This document shows, piece by piece, positions 1 through 11,748 of a stretch of 64,000 bases of DNA. Numbering within the stretch: position 1 is the first letter of the stretch; every line of letters starts with the position of its first letter. Source of the DNA: Patella vulgata (lineage: Eukaryota > Mollusca > Gastropoda > Patellidae); NCBI RefSeq assembly GCF_932274485.2, contig NC_065880.2:51818894-51882893 (forward strand), given 5' to 3'. The notes under the pieces are model-generated. The model was given only the letters and a program-made list of their open reading frames with translations, made no database searches and was not told where the DNA came from. The position numbers were made by a program, and so were the translations under genes.

Positions 1-11
1 TAAAAAATAGG

Positions 12-235
12 GGGGTTGGATGACCGAATGGTTAGAACGTGTACGCTGTACCATAAGGTCTGTCATTGAGTCAACTGGTGGGGTTTCAATTCACCAGTTG
101 TACTTCTAAAGACCCCCACGCGCAAACAAATTATTGAAATAAAATTTAACCATGTGTTAGTCTCGAAATGACCTAGTTTGTGTCGAGTGGACATTCCCAT
201 TTCTCTCTCTCTCTGTCTAAAAAATATAATCTTTT
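12..235 (+). repeat. SINE-1 (tRNA-derived), internally deleted copy
   Basis: The tRNA-like head begins GGTTGGATGACCGAATGG (box A region) and has a decayed box B about 70 bp on. About 80 bp between box B and TAAAGACCCC are missing compared with the copy at 10108. It ends with the family tail (GTCGAGTGGAC...) and a TC run. Confidence 0.85.
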
Positions 236-1350
236 AACAGTATGTAAAATAAGCCTACCCTAACCAAACCAACCCTTGTGTGGGTTCAAAATTTAGTATG
301 TACTCTAATGTAAATAAAGCACATTGTTCACATTTTAATATTTGGAAATATAAAATCAACATATAAATATTATTATCATTGATTCACATTAAACATTTTT
401 AATGCATACAGTAACATAATATTAATTTACTCTAGTAGTGTACATACATGCAAAAGCATTAACAACATAGGCTACAAATGTATCACATCATGTCATTATC
501 ATTCATAGATTTTAAACAAAGATTCAAAGCAAATTCACAATCACATTCATCAGGGCCGTGTACTGCAGTACAAATTATTAATAGCATGGACACACTATAT
601 GCTATTTCCATAAAAAGTGTTGTCTGGGTTTGCATTGGACCGTATCTTCTCATGCCTCATTATAATTCTTCTGTGCTATGGAATGAAATTGACAATTTTA
701 CAAATGATTATATAACCAGATTGTCTGGTTGATTATAGCCCAACAAGAAATTTTTAAAACACATATCAATATATTCATTTAATTTGAGTTACCGGTACTT
801 TATTCTCTACTCTTGCTTTTATTGAAAAAATTCTTGCTTTTAAAACTGAAATATATTAGTCTGTTTACAGACGACTAAATCCTTTTTCTGCCAAAATGCA
901 AAAAGGAAGCCATGAATGGAACCATGTTCCTGAAGTGAGGACCATGAGTTTTTACAACATCTAGATGTTGCTAGACACGTGAACGGTAGCGTCCAATCAG
1001 AGATAGTGATACAAACACACTCAAATCAAACATGCAGACCTCCACGGAAACCTTGACATTGAATGAACCTTGAACTTTGCAACTCGATTATCACAAGTAG
1101 ACATTTTAGCTGGAAATTGCGAGACTTGGTATTTGTGATGATCGAAAAATCTGATCGACCCCCCCAGCTGGGTCAGTAATAGTCAGTGTCCAATCGAAAT
1201 TAGTGCTGAAATATGCAGTGTATTACGTAAAGGGCTTGATAATGGACAGTTACATTTATTTTATGAAACAGCCAATACTGCTAATAAATTTCATTATATT
1301 TTGGTTATAAAAGTGTTTATTCTTCCCTTATTCTTTAGTCACAAGCAGTA
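236..1350. other. Upstream of the first coding exon; no gene recognised
   Basis: AT-rich, with the dispersed repeat at 928-1120. A splice acceptor at about 1338 shows that an upstream exon of the ePHD gene must exist, either here or left of the window, but I cannot place it. Confidence 0.4.
928..1120 (+). repeat. Dispersed repeat, first of two copies
   Basis: Blocks TTCCTGAAG, TTTTACAACATCTAGA, CAAATCAAACATG, TTGAACTTTGC and GTAGACATTTTAGCTG recur in the same order at 18952-19180. No terminal repeats or coding potential are visible. The class is unknown. Confidence 0.6.
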
Positions 1351-4300
1351 ATGAAGTGTGGGTTTTGTAAGAGGGGTAAAGAAGTTGAAGATGTTTGTGG
1401 AGAATTACACCATGTAAAGACCCCGAAACTAGGAAAACCTTGTACGGCTCATCATAAATGTATGGTATGTAGAATAGACCACACATAGAATAACTCTTGA
1501 ACTATAGACCACATGTAGAATAGAAATGAAATGGGGTTTAACGTCCTACTGATCTGCTTCCGAACTGGGCTAATGAAGACGGGCATACGCCATACAGTGT
1601 GCCATGAGGGAAATTTTGCCCGGACAGCAGCACTACGGCTCTTATATCGAATTTAAAATGTCAAGGAATCTTTAACGTGCATGCCAATGTGTACACGAGA
1701 CGTCAGTTTTTCGTAACATTCGAACGACTAGACAGCTGACCTTGTCAGGCCCGTCCGTCCTGCATCACTGACAAGGAGGAACCACGCTGGAAAATCTGGA
1801 TGAACTTTCTTGGCCAATCCGTATGCCCGTCTTCATTAGCCCAGTTCGGAAGCAGAACAGTAGGACGTTAAACCTCATTTCATTTCCCCGTCTTCATTAG
1901 CCCAGTATAGGAGCAGAACAGTAGGACGTTAAACCCCATTTCATTTCATTTGGACTAAAAACATCTTCAAACTAATTAATCTATCAAAATTTTGCTTCAA
2001 ATCCTTCTCAAAACACTGTTTTTGCAAGGGAATACCCATACCATAAAAAATCTATTAAAAGAAATCATGTTTGTGTCATGTGACTTAGCTGACGCACTAC
2101 CTAGCAACAGGTGTGAAGCCGGAAGAGAATTCATTGCATACACAAGACAATATTGTCTTTAATCACAATCCATAAATCATAAATATAGAAGCCTAATTAA
2201 ATTCTCAGATTATCCACTGCCCACGTCTTTTTCTGTGGTTTTTATCTCAGAAAATGTTGTACGTTTAGCTCTTCATCAAGTTTATCAACATATACATCAA
2301 GCGCTCAATCTTTGCATGCTACCTTTGACATTCCTAATCGTCAGGCTGCCGATTAGGCGAACCCTTACATTTTTGTCCTGTATGCGTTCCATGGTTGTTT
2401 TTAAGGGAATCCAGTATTTTTCTAGTAAGATTGGGTATTTCTACTTTCCATATATACCAAAATTGTCATACTTTCATTGGAAATAACCACCCGATAAATA
2501 CTTTTCTGACAAAGTATTTATCGGGTGGTTATTTCCAATAAAAGTATGGTAATTTTGGTATATATATATGGAAAGTAGAGATATCCAATCTTACTAGAAA
2601 AATACTGGATTCCTTGAAAAACACTCATGGAGCGTATACAGGACAAAAATGTAAGGGTTCCCCTAATCAACAGCCCGACGATTAGGAATTTCTGCACGCG
2701 TGATGTCAAAGGTCACAGGCGAACATTGAGCGCTTGATGTACAAGTTGATAAACTTTATGAAGAGTTAGACGTACAACATTTTCTGAGACAAAAAAACGC
2801 GGGTAGTGGATAATCCGAGAATTTAATTAGGATTCGATATTTGTAATAAATAGTAAGCGATTAAAGACAACATAGTTTTATGTATGCAATGAATTCTCCT
2901 CTGACTTCCAAGAGAGGTAAGTCACGTGACGTAAACATGACCTGGTTTTATCGAAATTTTATAGCAGGACATTCCTTCGCAATTACAATGTTTGAGAAGG
3001 ATTTGAAGCAAAGTTATGTCAAATTAATTAGTTTGAATATGTTTTTAGTCCATATATACCATTAAATCACCCAGTTTGTACGTGGGAACCCATCTTTAAG
3101 AAAACACACAGGAATTTCTCATACACAAGTTACTATATTTCCAAATCCCACCATCCCACGGGTCTGTCATACACCAGTTCACAATTACTTTAAATTTAGA
3201 AATGGTGTTCATGTTCTTGAAACAAAGAAAACTGTTGATTTCCAACCATTCCCAATAATAATTGTATATTTATTTCATCATATTACCTCGCTCTATGACA
3301 AAAATTGTAAAAAGTTAGATAAAAATAAATTGAGTAAAAAGGGATAACCTTTAATAGGATCCTTGACTTGACTCTAAACTCTTGAAATCTCTCGGCAAAC
3401 CTCGACAGATTCCGTTACTCTACATCTAGCCTCGGCTGTATGACGGTAAGTGATATGTACCTACACCTATACAATTGCGATGCCGCTTTTAAAAAGAAGT
3501 TATCAAAATTGCGTTGTTCGAAGCGTGTGTAGAGTTTTTAGTGCAAAGTTGTCCTTGTTTGAAGAAAATCGGATAAACTTGAAAGAAAATCAGCTTCAGA
3601 CTTTGAAATATTTGAATTATAAAACATTCTTCAAAGGCGTCGTCATGGACAACGCCGTTGGTAAACCGGGAACTTGAAAGTAGTTCCGATGGCGGACTTC
3701 GTCATACAACAGCCGGGGCTAGATGTAGGGTACTTTAATCTGCTGAGGTTTGCCAAGTGCTCTTGAAATGCCACAGCAATACATGTAGTTCTGGATTCAC
3801 ATATGGTATGCAGATGATTAAATTTATTTTACAGCAATATTCAGCAATGTTAATCCAGTATACGGACAGTTATTTTGGAGGTTTTAAGATTGACAAGGTG
3901 CTAGAAGAACAAAAGAGAGGGAGATTTTCGGTAAGAATTTTAATTAAAGGAGAATTCCCTTATTTCACAGGGTATCTGTTGATACTGTTGAGTTCAATTA
4001 TGGTATGTAATTTATCCACAATAATACCTGATAGACATATATTGTAATTTCGTTAAGAAAATCAGACATTATTCTATAGTGTTGTTAACATTTATCATTG
4101 ACAAAGTGTAAAAAATCTATCCGAATTTAATGCTAATTCACAGACAATACTTAATTAAAAAATCTGATTCAAGATAAAACATTCATGATTATTTGATTGT
4201 ATAGTTTCCTTTAAATATTTTTGTTGTGTTTCTCAGAAATGTACAATTTGCAAAAGTAAGAAAGGGAAGTCAAAAGGAATGCTGACTGGAGCTACATCTG

Positions 4301-6647
4301 GATGTGCCGTACAATCATGTAGAAAAACTTTCCATTTTTATTGTGCTAGGACAAGTAATGAATGTATTACTAAAAGATTGGTTGTTAGTTTTAAAAGTAG
4401 TGGAAAAATCACAGTTCTATACAGGTATGATATTAATATCATCAATTATTTGAACTAATTTTAATGGTAATATAACTTTGGAAATATGTTTTTCGGACCA
4501 GTTATGTTGGACAATGTTTTATACAGCCATGATCCCTCTTAACACCAGGATTGAATACTTACAACTTTTAGTTTGGTAAATTTTATAATTCTGTATCATA
4601 CAAATAGTATGTCATATTGAGCTTGTAGACATGACTTTTGGGGTTTGCTTTGTCAAGAGTTATTTAAACTGGTATCGTATCATAAATATATTGCAAATAA
4701 ATTTTATAACAATTTTACCAAATATTGAGAAACGTAGAAACATCTACCACCAACATAATAATGGCCTTTTTTGTTCAGGGCTCAAAATTCACAACAGCCA
4801 TCGCAGGCATTGCCATCGTAAACATGGGAATGGCCTTCGATGGCTTGAACATCACAGCCCAAAATTGCTATCGTAAATTTCGGAAAAAAATCAATAAAAA
4901 TATGACAGCCATTGGCTGTAGAAATACCTTAAATTGCCGTCGATGGCACTCATATCAGAAGCCAAATTAAATGAAAAAGTTCATATTGTGTGAGATGCAT
5001 TTTTTCCGTAAAACGTGGCTAGCTCAATACCTCCCACGATAATTGTCTAGGCACAACTGTCCGTGTTCTGTTTCTATGATTAACATGACTAAAAATAGAA
5101 CAAATTATCAAAGCAGAAATTGTATGATTGGTAACCCAAAGTAGGGATCTCTCTAGACGCGAGAAATTACGAGATGGAGACGTGAAAATTTTGACAAGCA
5201 CGAATGTCAGAGAACAGATTTTATTTTGATGGCATCTTCTAGGGTTTATATTTTGAATGGGGGCAAACTAAAAAATGTTTAGAAATGTCGGCAAATATTT
5301 CGATTGGAATATAGTGTAAGTAGTCAAGTGCTATATTTAGCAGACGACAGATGATGTCTTAACCAAAAAAGTTTCGAAATGTCAAATGTGTGTTTTACCT
5401 TCATCCATATGTCAAGCGGAGAAGACCTATAAGATGGAAACCGGTCTTCCGCGGGAAAATAGTATCGACATTTGGTAAATGGATTGCACATTGACTTCGT
5501 GGATATCATCACATGTGGAGGAAGAGAATGGAGTCATGTAGATCATATGTACGCAGAATCTCCGAATAGCATATTATCGACATATCGGGAAAATAGTATC
5601 GACATTTGGTAAATGGATTGCACATTGACTTCGTGGATATCATCACATGTGGAGGAAGAGAATGGAGTCATGTAGATCATATGTACGCAGAATCTCCGAA
5701 TAGCATATAGCATAATTAGCGGACGTTTTAAGGCAAGTGTCATTAAAAAATCGAATGTCATGGAAAATCTCGATGTCATTTGAGGGCACTTACAGCCAAA
5801 AACTCATGTTTTTTGTCTCTTTATAACAAATGCAGAATCAAATGAATAGATGGGCCCTTCTTCTTTTCCAAGTCTGTCAGTATAGCTACAACAATTCACA
5901 AAATATTTTTAATGATTTCAACCAAGAGCTGAATCAACTGTATGGCTTCATTGCATTATTGAAGTCTATTTAAGTTTTCAACAGATTTTAAAAAATGGCC
6001 TTCGATAATCTCAAAATTGTAAAAATGGCCTTGGTTTTGAACGAAAAGACCTTAGAGAGGCTTTGCTGTATACAACCATTTTCAAAAAATGGCCTTAGAT
6101 ACAGATCAGCTAATTTTGAGCCCTGTTGTTAATGACGTCATTCCTAACTAGCAATCTTTTAAATACTCTGAATTGTTTCTCTTCTTAATTTTAGAGTGTT
6201 TTGTTCTAAAGAACATGAAAAATTATACCGTGAAAACCTAAAAGATTGTAAGTACCTATAAACTTATCTTGGGGAAAATAGCAACCTATTAACCATATAT
6301 TATTGCTACCACCCTTGCCTGTCTGTCAATGATTCATTGACGACACTCTTAGTGACGATCATCCAAACAAAGAAGCCTTTTGAACGTTATAAAGTTATTG
6401 CCATTAATGTATCAGTTTTTCTGCCTTCACTTTCTTGTGAACGCAATAGTCTAAAGAGGTAGAATGAACCGACTGGGTGTAGATGTGCAGTTGGTGATCT
6501 CTCCAAGTGTAGACCTATACACATTTTGCATTAATTTAAAGAACTTGAGAGATTGATCTAAGATTGTCATACAGCTTTTCAACATCTATTACAGACAGTA
6601 AAGATATGAATAAAAATGATCAGAATGATGACAGTGATGAAGATGAA

Positions 6648-6683
<36 letters not shown>

Positions 6684-9600
6684 GATAATGATCTTGTTGA
6701 TGATGAAGATTTTAGTATGAATGACACAGTTGATCGTTTTGGAAATAATAACCATGACACAACAAACATTTGTATATCAAGCCCTAATATTCCATCTGGT
6801 AAAAAAACAATAAAGAAAACACCCAAGCTTGAAAACCCTGATGACATGATAAATTTAAAACGTATGTTAGATCACATAAACTTTGAAAGGGAATGTCCTA
6901 GAAAGAAAAAAACTAAATTACCAGATGATAAATCATCTGAAGAGGAATCTGCTGAAACACCACCTACAGATGAAGAAGAACTTGACTGTAGTGTACTGTC
7001 AACAGATCAAAATGGAAATTGTTTAAAGGAAAAAACTAAAACTTCTTCAAACCCTCTTGACAATACGACTACTGATGAAAAGAATGAGTCTAGTACAAGA
7101 AAGCCAAGTCCTGTTAAATCAGAAAGTCCAATAAAGAGTAAAGCTTCTACAGAAAATATTAGAAAATCTTTAGGTACGTGATGGGTCTTTTTTTGCTTTT
7201 GTCCAAAACTTCCATTCTAATACATCTTTTATAACATATTTGCAATTACAGTTACAAGCATAATTTTGATGAAATATTATTTCTGTTTATTTGTATATAT
7301 TTTTTTCTTTGCTGTAGAATATGCAGTTTGTATTTTATCATCAACTGACAAAATTGAAGAACAAAGAAGAGAACTGCGGGATATCATTGCTTCATGTTAT
7401 ACTGTTGATAGAATAGTAATATGGCAGGATATTTCATCTAACATCTTAAACAAAGATCTCACTCCATATTTCATGCATTCAATATCTAAAGAAATGATGT
7501 AAGTACTGTCTTCAGGACGGGAAATAATGAGATTAATTCTACCTGACAAATGTCAGACAAAAAGGAATTAGTACCTAACATTTTGAATTTTGTACTGTAG
7601 ATGTCTTATAACATTATCAAAAAAACAACGTAAATAGACAGTACGAGAGTTGTCGTTTTCCCCGGCTCTAAATAGACAAATCTGTGACAATGCCTGAATT
7701 TGTGTCTGACCATGTCTGTGATGTGCCTTATTTCGAATTCGAGTACATTGGCATTGCCTGTCTGTCTATCTGTCCATCCACTGACTGGGGGGGGGGGTTG
7801 GGGGGGATGGCCGAATGGTTAGCATGTGCGTGCTGTATCATAAGGTCTGTCATTGAGTAAACTGGCGTGGTTTTTGATTCCCCGGTCGTACGTGACAAGA
7901 AGTAGGGTCGCCAGTCAAACGAATACTAGTCTGGATGAGTTGTCAACATTTGAGAATAATTGGTCATTGTCTAGATTATCAAGTCTTTTACATTATCATA
8001 AACAAAGTCTAAGGGGGGTAACTAGCCTAAAACAAGATGTTGACGCCCATGAAATTAATTTAAGAATGCCATTTCAGAAAATCCATTTGCCAGTTTAATA
8101 TCCAACACTCTTATTTTTTTTTTATTGTAAAATTTCTCTCTTCATGGGCCATATTTATGTTTTATTTAATTAATGCTAATTCATCCTCACGATTCATATT
8201 CATTTATATTAATGCAAGAATTATGGGATTTATTGTGGGAAGGGGCGAAACTCTTACTTGACTTGACCAAAGATAGTGGATAATCAACCACATAAAAAAC
8301 AAACTCCCGGTTATTCATGGGCAATATAACTTTTTGTCAAATATTGACGATAAATCACGTTTTTAGCTTGTGGTCCCTCTAGAGGTCTCAATTTTTATCC
8401 GATTTAGGAAACTGTTTAAATGTATCACCGTTACACCCTAATGATGGTTGAGTTTGAATTTTGTGAAAATCTAACCTGAATTGCATGGACAAAAAGGCTG
8501 ATCCTTGTACGCAAATAGTGTAAAAGTATGTAATACCAAGGTTGTGAACATTCTAGAAGTCACAATTTTTAGCCAATTTTGATGAAACTTGAAATGTATG
8601 ATTATAATACAAAGATGTTGGTTCCCTTCGATAGTTGTGCATATTGGACAATAACTTCCTGGATTATGGCCCCTGATGGTACGAAAAATCATGTTTTTAG
8701 CTTGTGGATCCTCTAGGTCACAATTTTTATGTGATTTTAAAAAAACATTTAAATGTATCACCGTTACACCCTAATGACGGTTGAGTTTGAAAATCGTACC
8801 AAAACTGCCTGACAAAATGGCTACTCCTTGCACGCAAATAATGTAAAAGTATGTATTACCAAGGTTGTGGACTCTCTAGAAGTCACACTTTTATCCAATT
8901 TTGATGAAACTTAAAATATATCTTTATATCCCATACTTCAATATTCGTGCATTTCAGACCATAACTTCCTGGATTATGGCCCCTGATTGTACAAAAAATA
9001 GCGGGTTTTTTTTTTAGCTTCTCTATCCATCTCTTGCAAAATGTGGGCGTATCTTGCGTGGCAACTGCTGATTTCTCATATTACAATATATATATGTATA
9101 TATGTTATTACAATTTCATAAATATTTTTATCCTTTAGTTCAAATTCAACTAAAACCCTTAGAAGCCTCCTCTTTTCTGAGAGCTATTTGAAAAAGAAAA
9201 GGGATACAGATTATCTATACCAGTCGACATTCATCAAGGACTTAAAAGACCCGGTCGTTGACAGAAATGTTTTACAAAGTACTTGGAAAACAATATCAAA
9301 CAATTTGAAAACAGCATCAGCATCTAAGGGAATATTAGTAGGAGAACTGGTATCTGTAACAAACAGTAAAGCACTGATTCTGTTTATTGGGGATGTTCTT
9401 GATAAAGACCAAACCATAAGATCAAAATTTCCTGAAGAAACACCTACAGTTTATACCTGGGGCGAAAATACATCCTTAACAACTTTTACAGATGACAACT
9501 ACATGTATAATCAAACTGAAGTTGATATTTTATCTTCGTATCTTGATGATCAAAAACAACCAATCAGTGATGTGGTGATACAACCTAATGATAATCTCTT

Positions 9601-11410
9601 ATTAAAATCACTTAATTCACAAACTGTTGTCAGCCATCTTGTAGACAAATATAGAAATGTTGCAAAAAAGGAAGTTCAATATGGTGATCCAATCTGTTTA
9701 ATTTTATTAACAGAACTGGACACTAAATTGATCAATGTTGAAAACTATGTGCATAAAATGTTAAATCATTTCATCACAGAGAAGAAATCACAATATTCTA
9801 ATTTCATTGTACTTTTACCAGTCACTGGATTTGCTCAGGCACACAGCTTTCACAGAGATATTAAAAACTGTGTGCAGGGTAAAGTGGATGTACAAGTTAT
9901 TAGTGCTTATGATCCAAAGGCTAATAGAATATCATGTGTGTTTGTGGAAATGAAGATTCTTCCTGGTGTATCTAATAGTGCAAAAAGTAGTAAGTTCAGT
10001 TGCTTACATAATTTAGAATAGATTTTATTATTGAAATGTAACCCCACATGTTTTTGTGACCATATTATCATATGGTCATGTTGTTATGCTGTTTGTCCAT
10101 CGACAAAAGGGGGGTTGGATGGCTGAATGGTTAGCGTGCGCGAGCTGTATCATAAAGTCTGTCATTGAGTCGACTGGTGTGGTTTCGAATCCCCGGTTGT
10201 ACGTGGCAAGGAGTAGGGTCGCCTGTCCAGCCTCGTGGGTTTTCTCCGGGTCCTCCGGTTTCCTCCCACTGCTAAAGACCCCTACGCGCAAGCTAATTAT
10301 GTAAATAAAATTAAACTATATGTTAGTCCCGAAATGACCTAGTTTGTGTCGAGTGGACGTTAAACCCCATTTCTCTCTCTCTCTCTCCATCGACAAAATT
10401 GTCTTGTAAATACCACAGCTTTCATTAGATCTTTGTAAAAATTTAAAGTGATATGAAACTGGATTTTGGTGGAGCTTTTTGTACAATCTAAAGTTAGTTT
10501 TGTGGTAATGGTGGTGCAGATTTTACCATATTTAAACTTGATTAACACACTTTAATTCTTCACTAATTTTTATTCACTGTTCTGATGTTAATATTGGAAA
10601 AAAAGGTGCATATCAATTTTACCATACACTTACTCGATCCACAGAATTGTATTCTTTATCAATTTAATATTAGAGTAAACCTGGTGAGGTGCAGAGCAGC
10701 TTCGTCCATTTATGCAACAGTTAATTCCACATTTATTGCCCTGTATTTATGTTTTCATAAACATACTTTATTGTACACTCTACCTTGTTCTTAACTGATT
10801 TTAATCAACTTTACAGAAATAATTAATATGAATAGTAGTATCAGTCTGATTATTGTCAATGATTTATATTTATAAATATAAATTACTGTACTCATACTCA
10901 CTCCTAAGTGTTAATAAGTTCTAGTCCAAATTAATTGTCAGAAATGATTCCAAAAGATTTTGAGTGTGTTCAAAAAGTACTTCCAGAGTTATTGTTCCTG
11001 ACTTGATTGTTGACCCTTTTGATTTGGGTTCTTAACCAATTTTCACAATAGTGGATAGTGATCATTATTTACAATTTAAATTGTTCTGTACGTTAAACAA
11101 ATAAAATGGAAGAACGAATCATGAAATGACAAAGCTTCTGGTGAGTGTATCTTACCATGTGAATGCCATGGAGTAAATGTCACCTGAAGTTATTTATTCA
11201 TTTGGCATGGTAGGCTTTATTTCCCGATTAAAGTTGTAAAACAGTTTGCTATATCCTAATTTGTGTATTATTTCAGAACCAGCAGTTGTAGTTAGACCAT
11301 ACATTCAAGATGGAGAGATGCCATCAACTTCTGGAACCAGTAAAAAAAGACGACTTAAAGCCACACTATCACCAAGTGCTCTCAGTTTTCAGCATAATTT
11401 AAAAAAATAA
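1351..11410 (+). CDS. Extended PHD (ePHD) finger protein, PHF11/PHF6-like N-terminus, unknown C-terminus
   Basis: Eight exons join in frame: 1351-1464, 3835-3930, 4237-4424, 6195-6247, 6595-7173, 7318-7498, 9139-9989, 11277-11410 (stop TAA), giving about 731 aa. Residues 3-38 carry a C-x2-C...AH-x2-C pre-PHD knuckle, 39-70 the GGF...VLEEQKRGR bridge, and 71-145 a PHD-like C-x2-C...GC-x4-C-x4-H-x2-C...C-x3-H array. Together this is an extended PHD finger as in PHF11, PHF6 and G2E3, a chromatin or nucleic-acid-binding module. Residues 155-340 form an acidic, Ser/Lys-rich linker with a run of Asp and basic clusters such as RKKKTK. Residues 344-687 look folded (alternating hydrophobic strands) but match nothing I recognise. 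The last exon has a basic KKRRLK nuclear-localisation-like cluster. An acceptor at 1338 lies just upstream of the first ATG and the 12 nt between are open, so the true start could be in an earlier exon. Introns hold a 1.1-kb palindrome (intron 1), a TIR element (intron 3), SINEs and tandem-repeat elements. Confident as a gene; the vertebrate orthologue is uncertain. Confidence 0.85.
1526..1949. repeat. SINE-2 composite: reverse copy joined to duplicated forward 3' tails
   Basis: 1526-1810 is a reverse SINE-2 body (GGGGTTTAACGTCCTACTG at one end, TGAACTTTCTTGGCCAA at the other) without the tRNA head. From 1810 a forward 3' tail (CGTCTTCATTAGCCCAG...GGACGTTAAAC) follows, repeated again at 1890-1949. 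Thus tails face outwards at both ends. Confidence 0.75.
1951..3052. mobile_element. 1.1-kb palindromic (fold-back) element
   Basis: Left arm 1951-2504 and right arm 2511-3052 are diverged inverted copies with a 6-base loop (TCTGAC). The ends are TGGACTAAAAAC and GTTTTTAGTCCA; at the centre ACCCGATAAATACTTT pairs perfectly with its complement. The arms align over their whole length with scattered changes. It lies in ePHD intron 1. No ORF is of interest. It is probably a non-autonomous DNA transposon of fold-back type. Confidence 0.85.
4776..6125. mobile_element. TIR DNA transposon, hAT-like, non-autonomous
   Basis: The ends are CAGGGCTCAAAATT and its inverted complement AATTTTGAGCCCTG. TTGTT flanks both ends (4771-4775, 6126-6130). 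The CAGGG...CCCTG termini suggest hAT, though an 8-bp duplication is not clear. The 1350-bp interior has no long ORF and contains a 134-bp exact tandem duplication. It lies in ePHD intron 3. Confidence 0.75.
5452..5709. repeat. 134-bp tandem duplication
   Basis: The unit starting CGGGAAAATAGTATCGACAT at 5452 is repeated at 5586 without a visible difference through about 5708. Identity implies a recent event inside an older element. Confidence 0.9.
7790..7925 (+). repeat. SINE-1 (tRNA-derived), 5' part only
   Basis: Starts in an oligo-G run, then GGATGGCCGAATGGTTAGC (box A) and a box B region, and stops after GGGTCGCCAGTC. The body and 3' tail are absent. It lies in intron 6 of the ePHD gene. 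Confidence 0.85.
7913..8098 (+). pseudogene. Orphan protein-like ORF after a truncated SINE
   Basis: An open stretch of about 60 codons reads SLDELSTFENNWSLSRLSSL and on to LRMPFQKIHLPV before a stop. It starts where the SINE-1 copy breaks off, in ePHD intron 6. Composition looks protein-like. A possible acceptor at 7928-7930 would keep frame with exon 6, which would make it an alternative last exon; there is no good pyrimidine tract, so a captured coding fragment is as likely. The family is not recognised. Confidence 0.3.
8340..9075 (+). mobile_element. Tandem-repeat-cored element, family B, 5' truncated
   Basis: Monomers of about 330 bp (two half-units of about 165) with GTTTTTAGCTTGTGG, TCTAGAGGTC, CACAATTTTTATCCGATTT and CCTGGATTATGGCCCCTGAT. 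The 3' end reads CAAAATGTGGGCGTAT, then a small hairpin TTGC-GTG-GCAA. It lies in ePHD intron 6. Confidence 0.75.
10108..10392 (+). repeat. SINE-1 (tRNA-derived), full-length copy
   Basis: Best reference copy: GGATGGCTGAATGGTTAGCG (box A), GGTTTCGAATCCCC (box B), a body with TCTCCGGGTCCTCCGGTTTC, then CCGAAATGACCTAGTTTGTG, and the tail GGACGTTAAACCCCATTTC followed by (TC)n. It lies in intron 7 of the ePHD gene. Pol III promoter boxes and the tRNA-like head are the basis for the call. Confidence 0.92.
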
Positions 11411-11660
11411 CAAATAATGAGATGTATATTATTGTTTTTAAAAGAATGACATTATTTCAAAGAGCAGCTATATTATATATACAATCTTCAACAAAGGTGA
11501 ACATGAGTAGCTATCACAAGCTGTTAACCTTCCTTGCATACCATTAAATAGTTCGCACTGTTGTTTGTGTATATATATATATTCATATTTTTCTCATTTT
11601 TTATCTTTTTGTGTATATGCTTGATAACGACTTGTGAAGTCTTGTTGAAAATCGCATTGA

Positions 11661-11748
11661 AATAAACCATAGTAATTGTTATCCCAAAAAAGTATGCTAT
11701 TTGATTATGTTCCAATTACTAAATGCCATTCAAAGAATGAAGAATAAA
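11661..11748 (+). promoter_or_regulatory. Candidate poly(A) signals of the ePHD gene
   Basis: AATAAA occurs at 11661-11666 and 11743-11748, about 250 and 330 nt after the TAA stop. Either could end the transcript. The interval from the stop to here has no other coding signal. Confidence 0.5.

Noticed and set aside
6620-6847. Serine-rich reverse-strand ORF
   Set aside because: It is the shadow of the GAT repeat in ePHD exon 5.
10076-10304. ORFs on both strands at SINE-1, recurring at 43269-43591 and 63604-63916
   Set aside because: They recur only because the GC-rich SINE body lacks stops; they are not genes.
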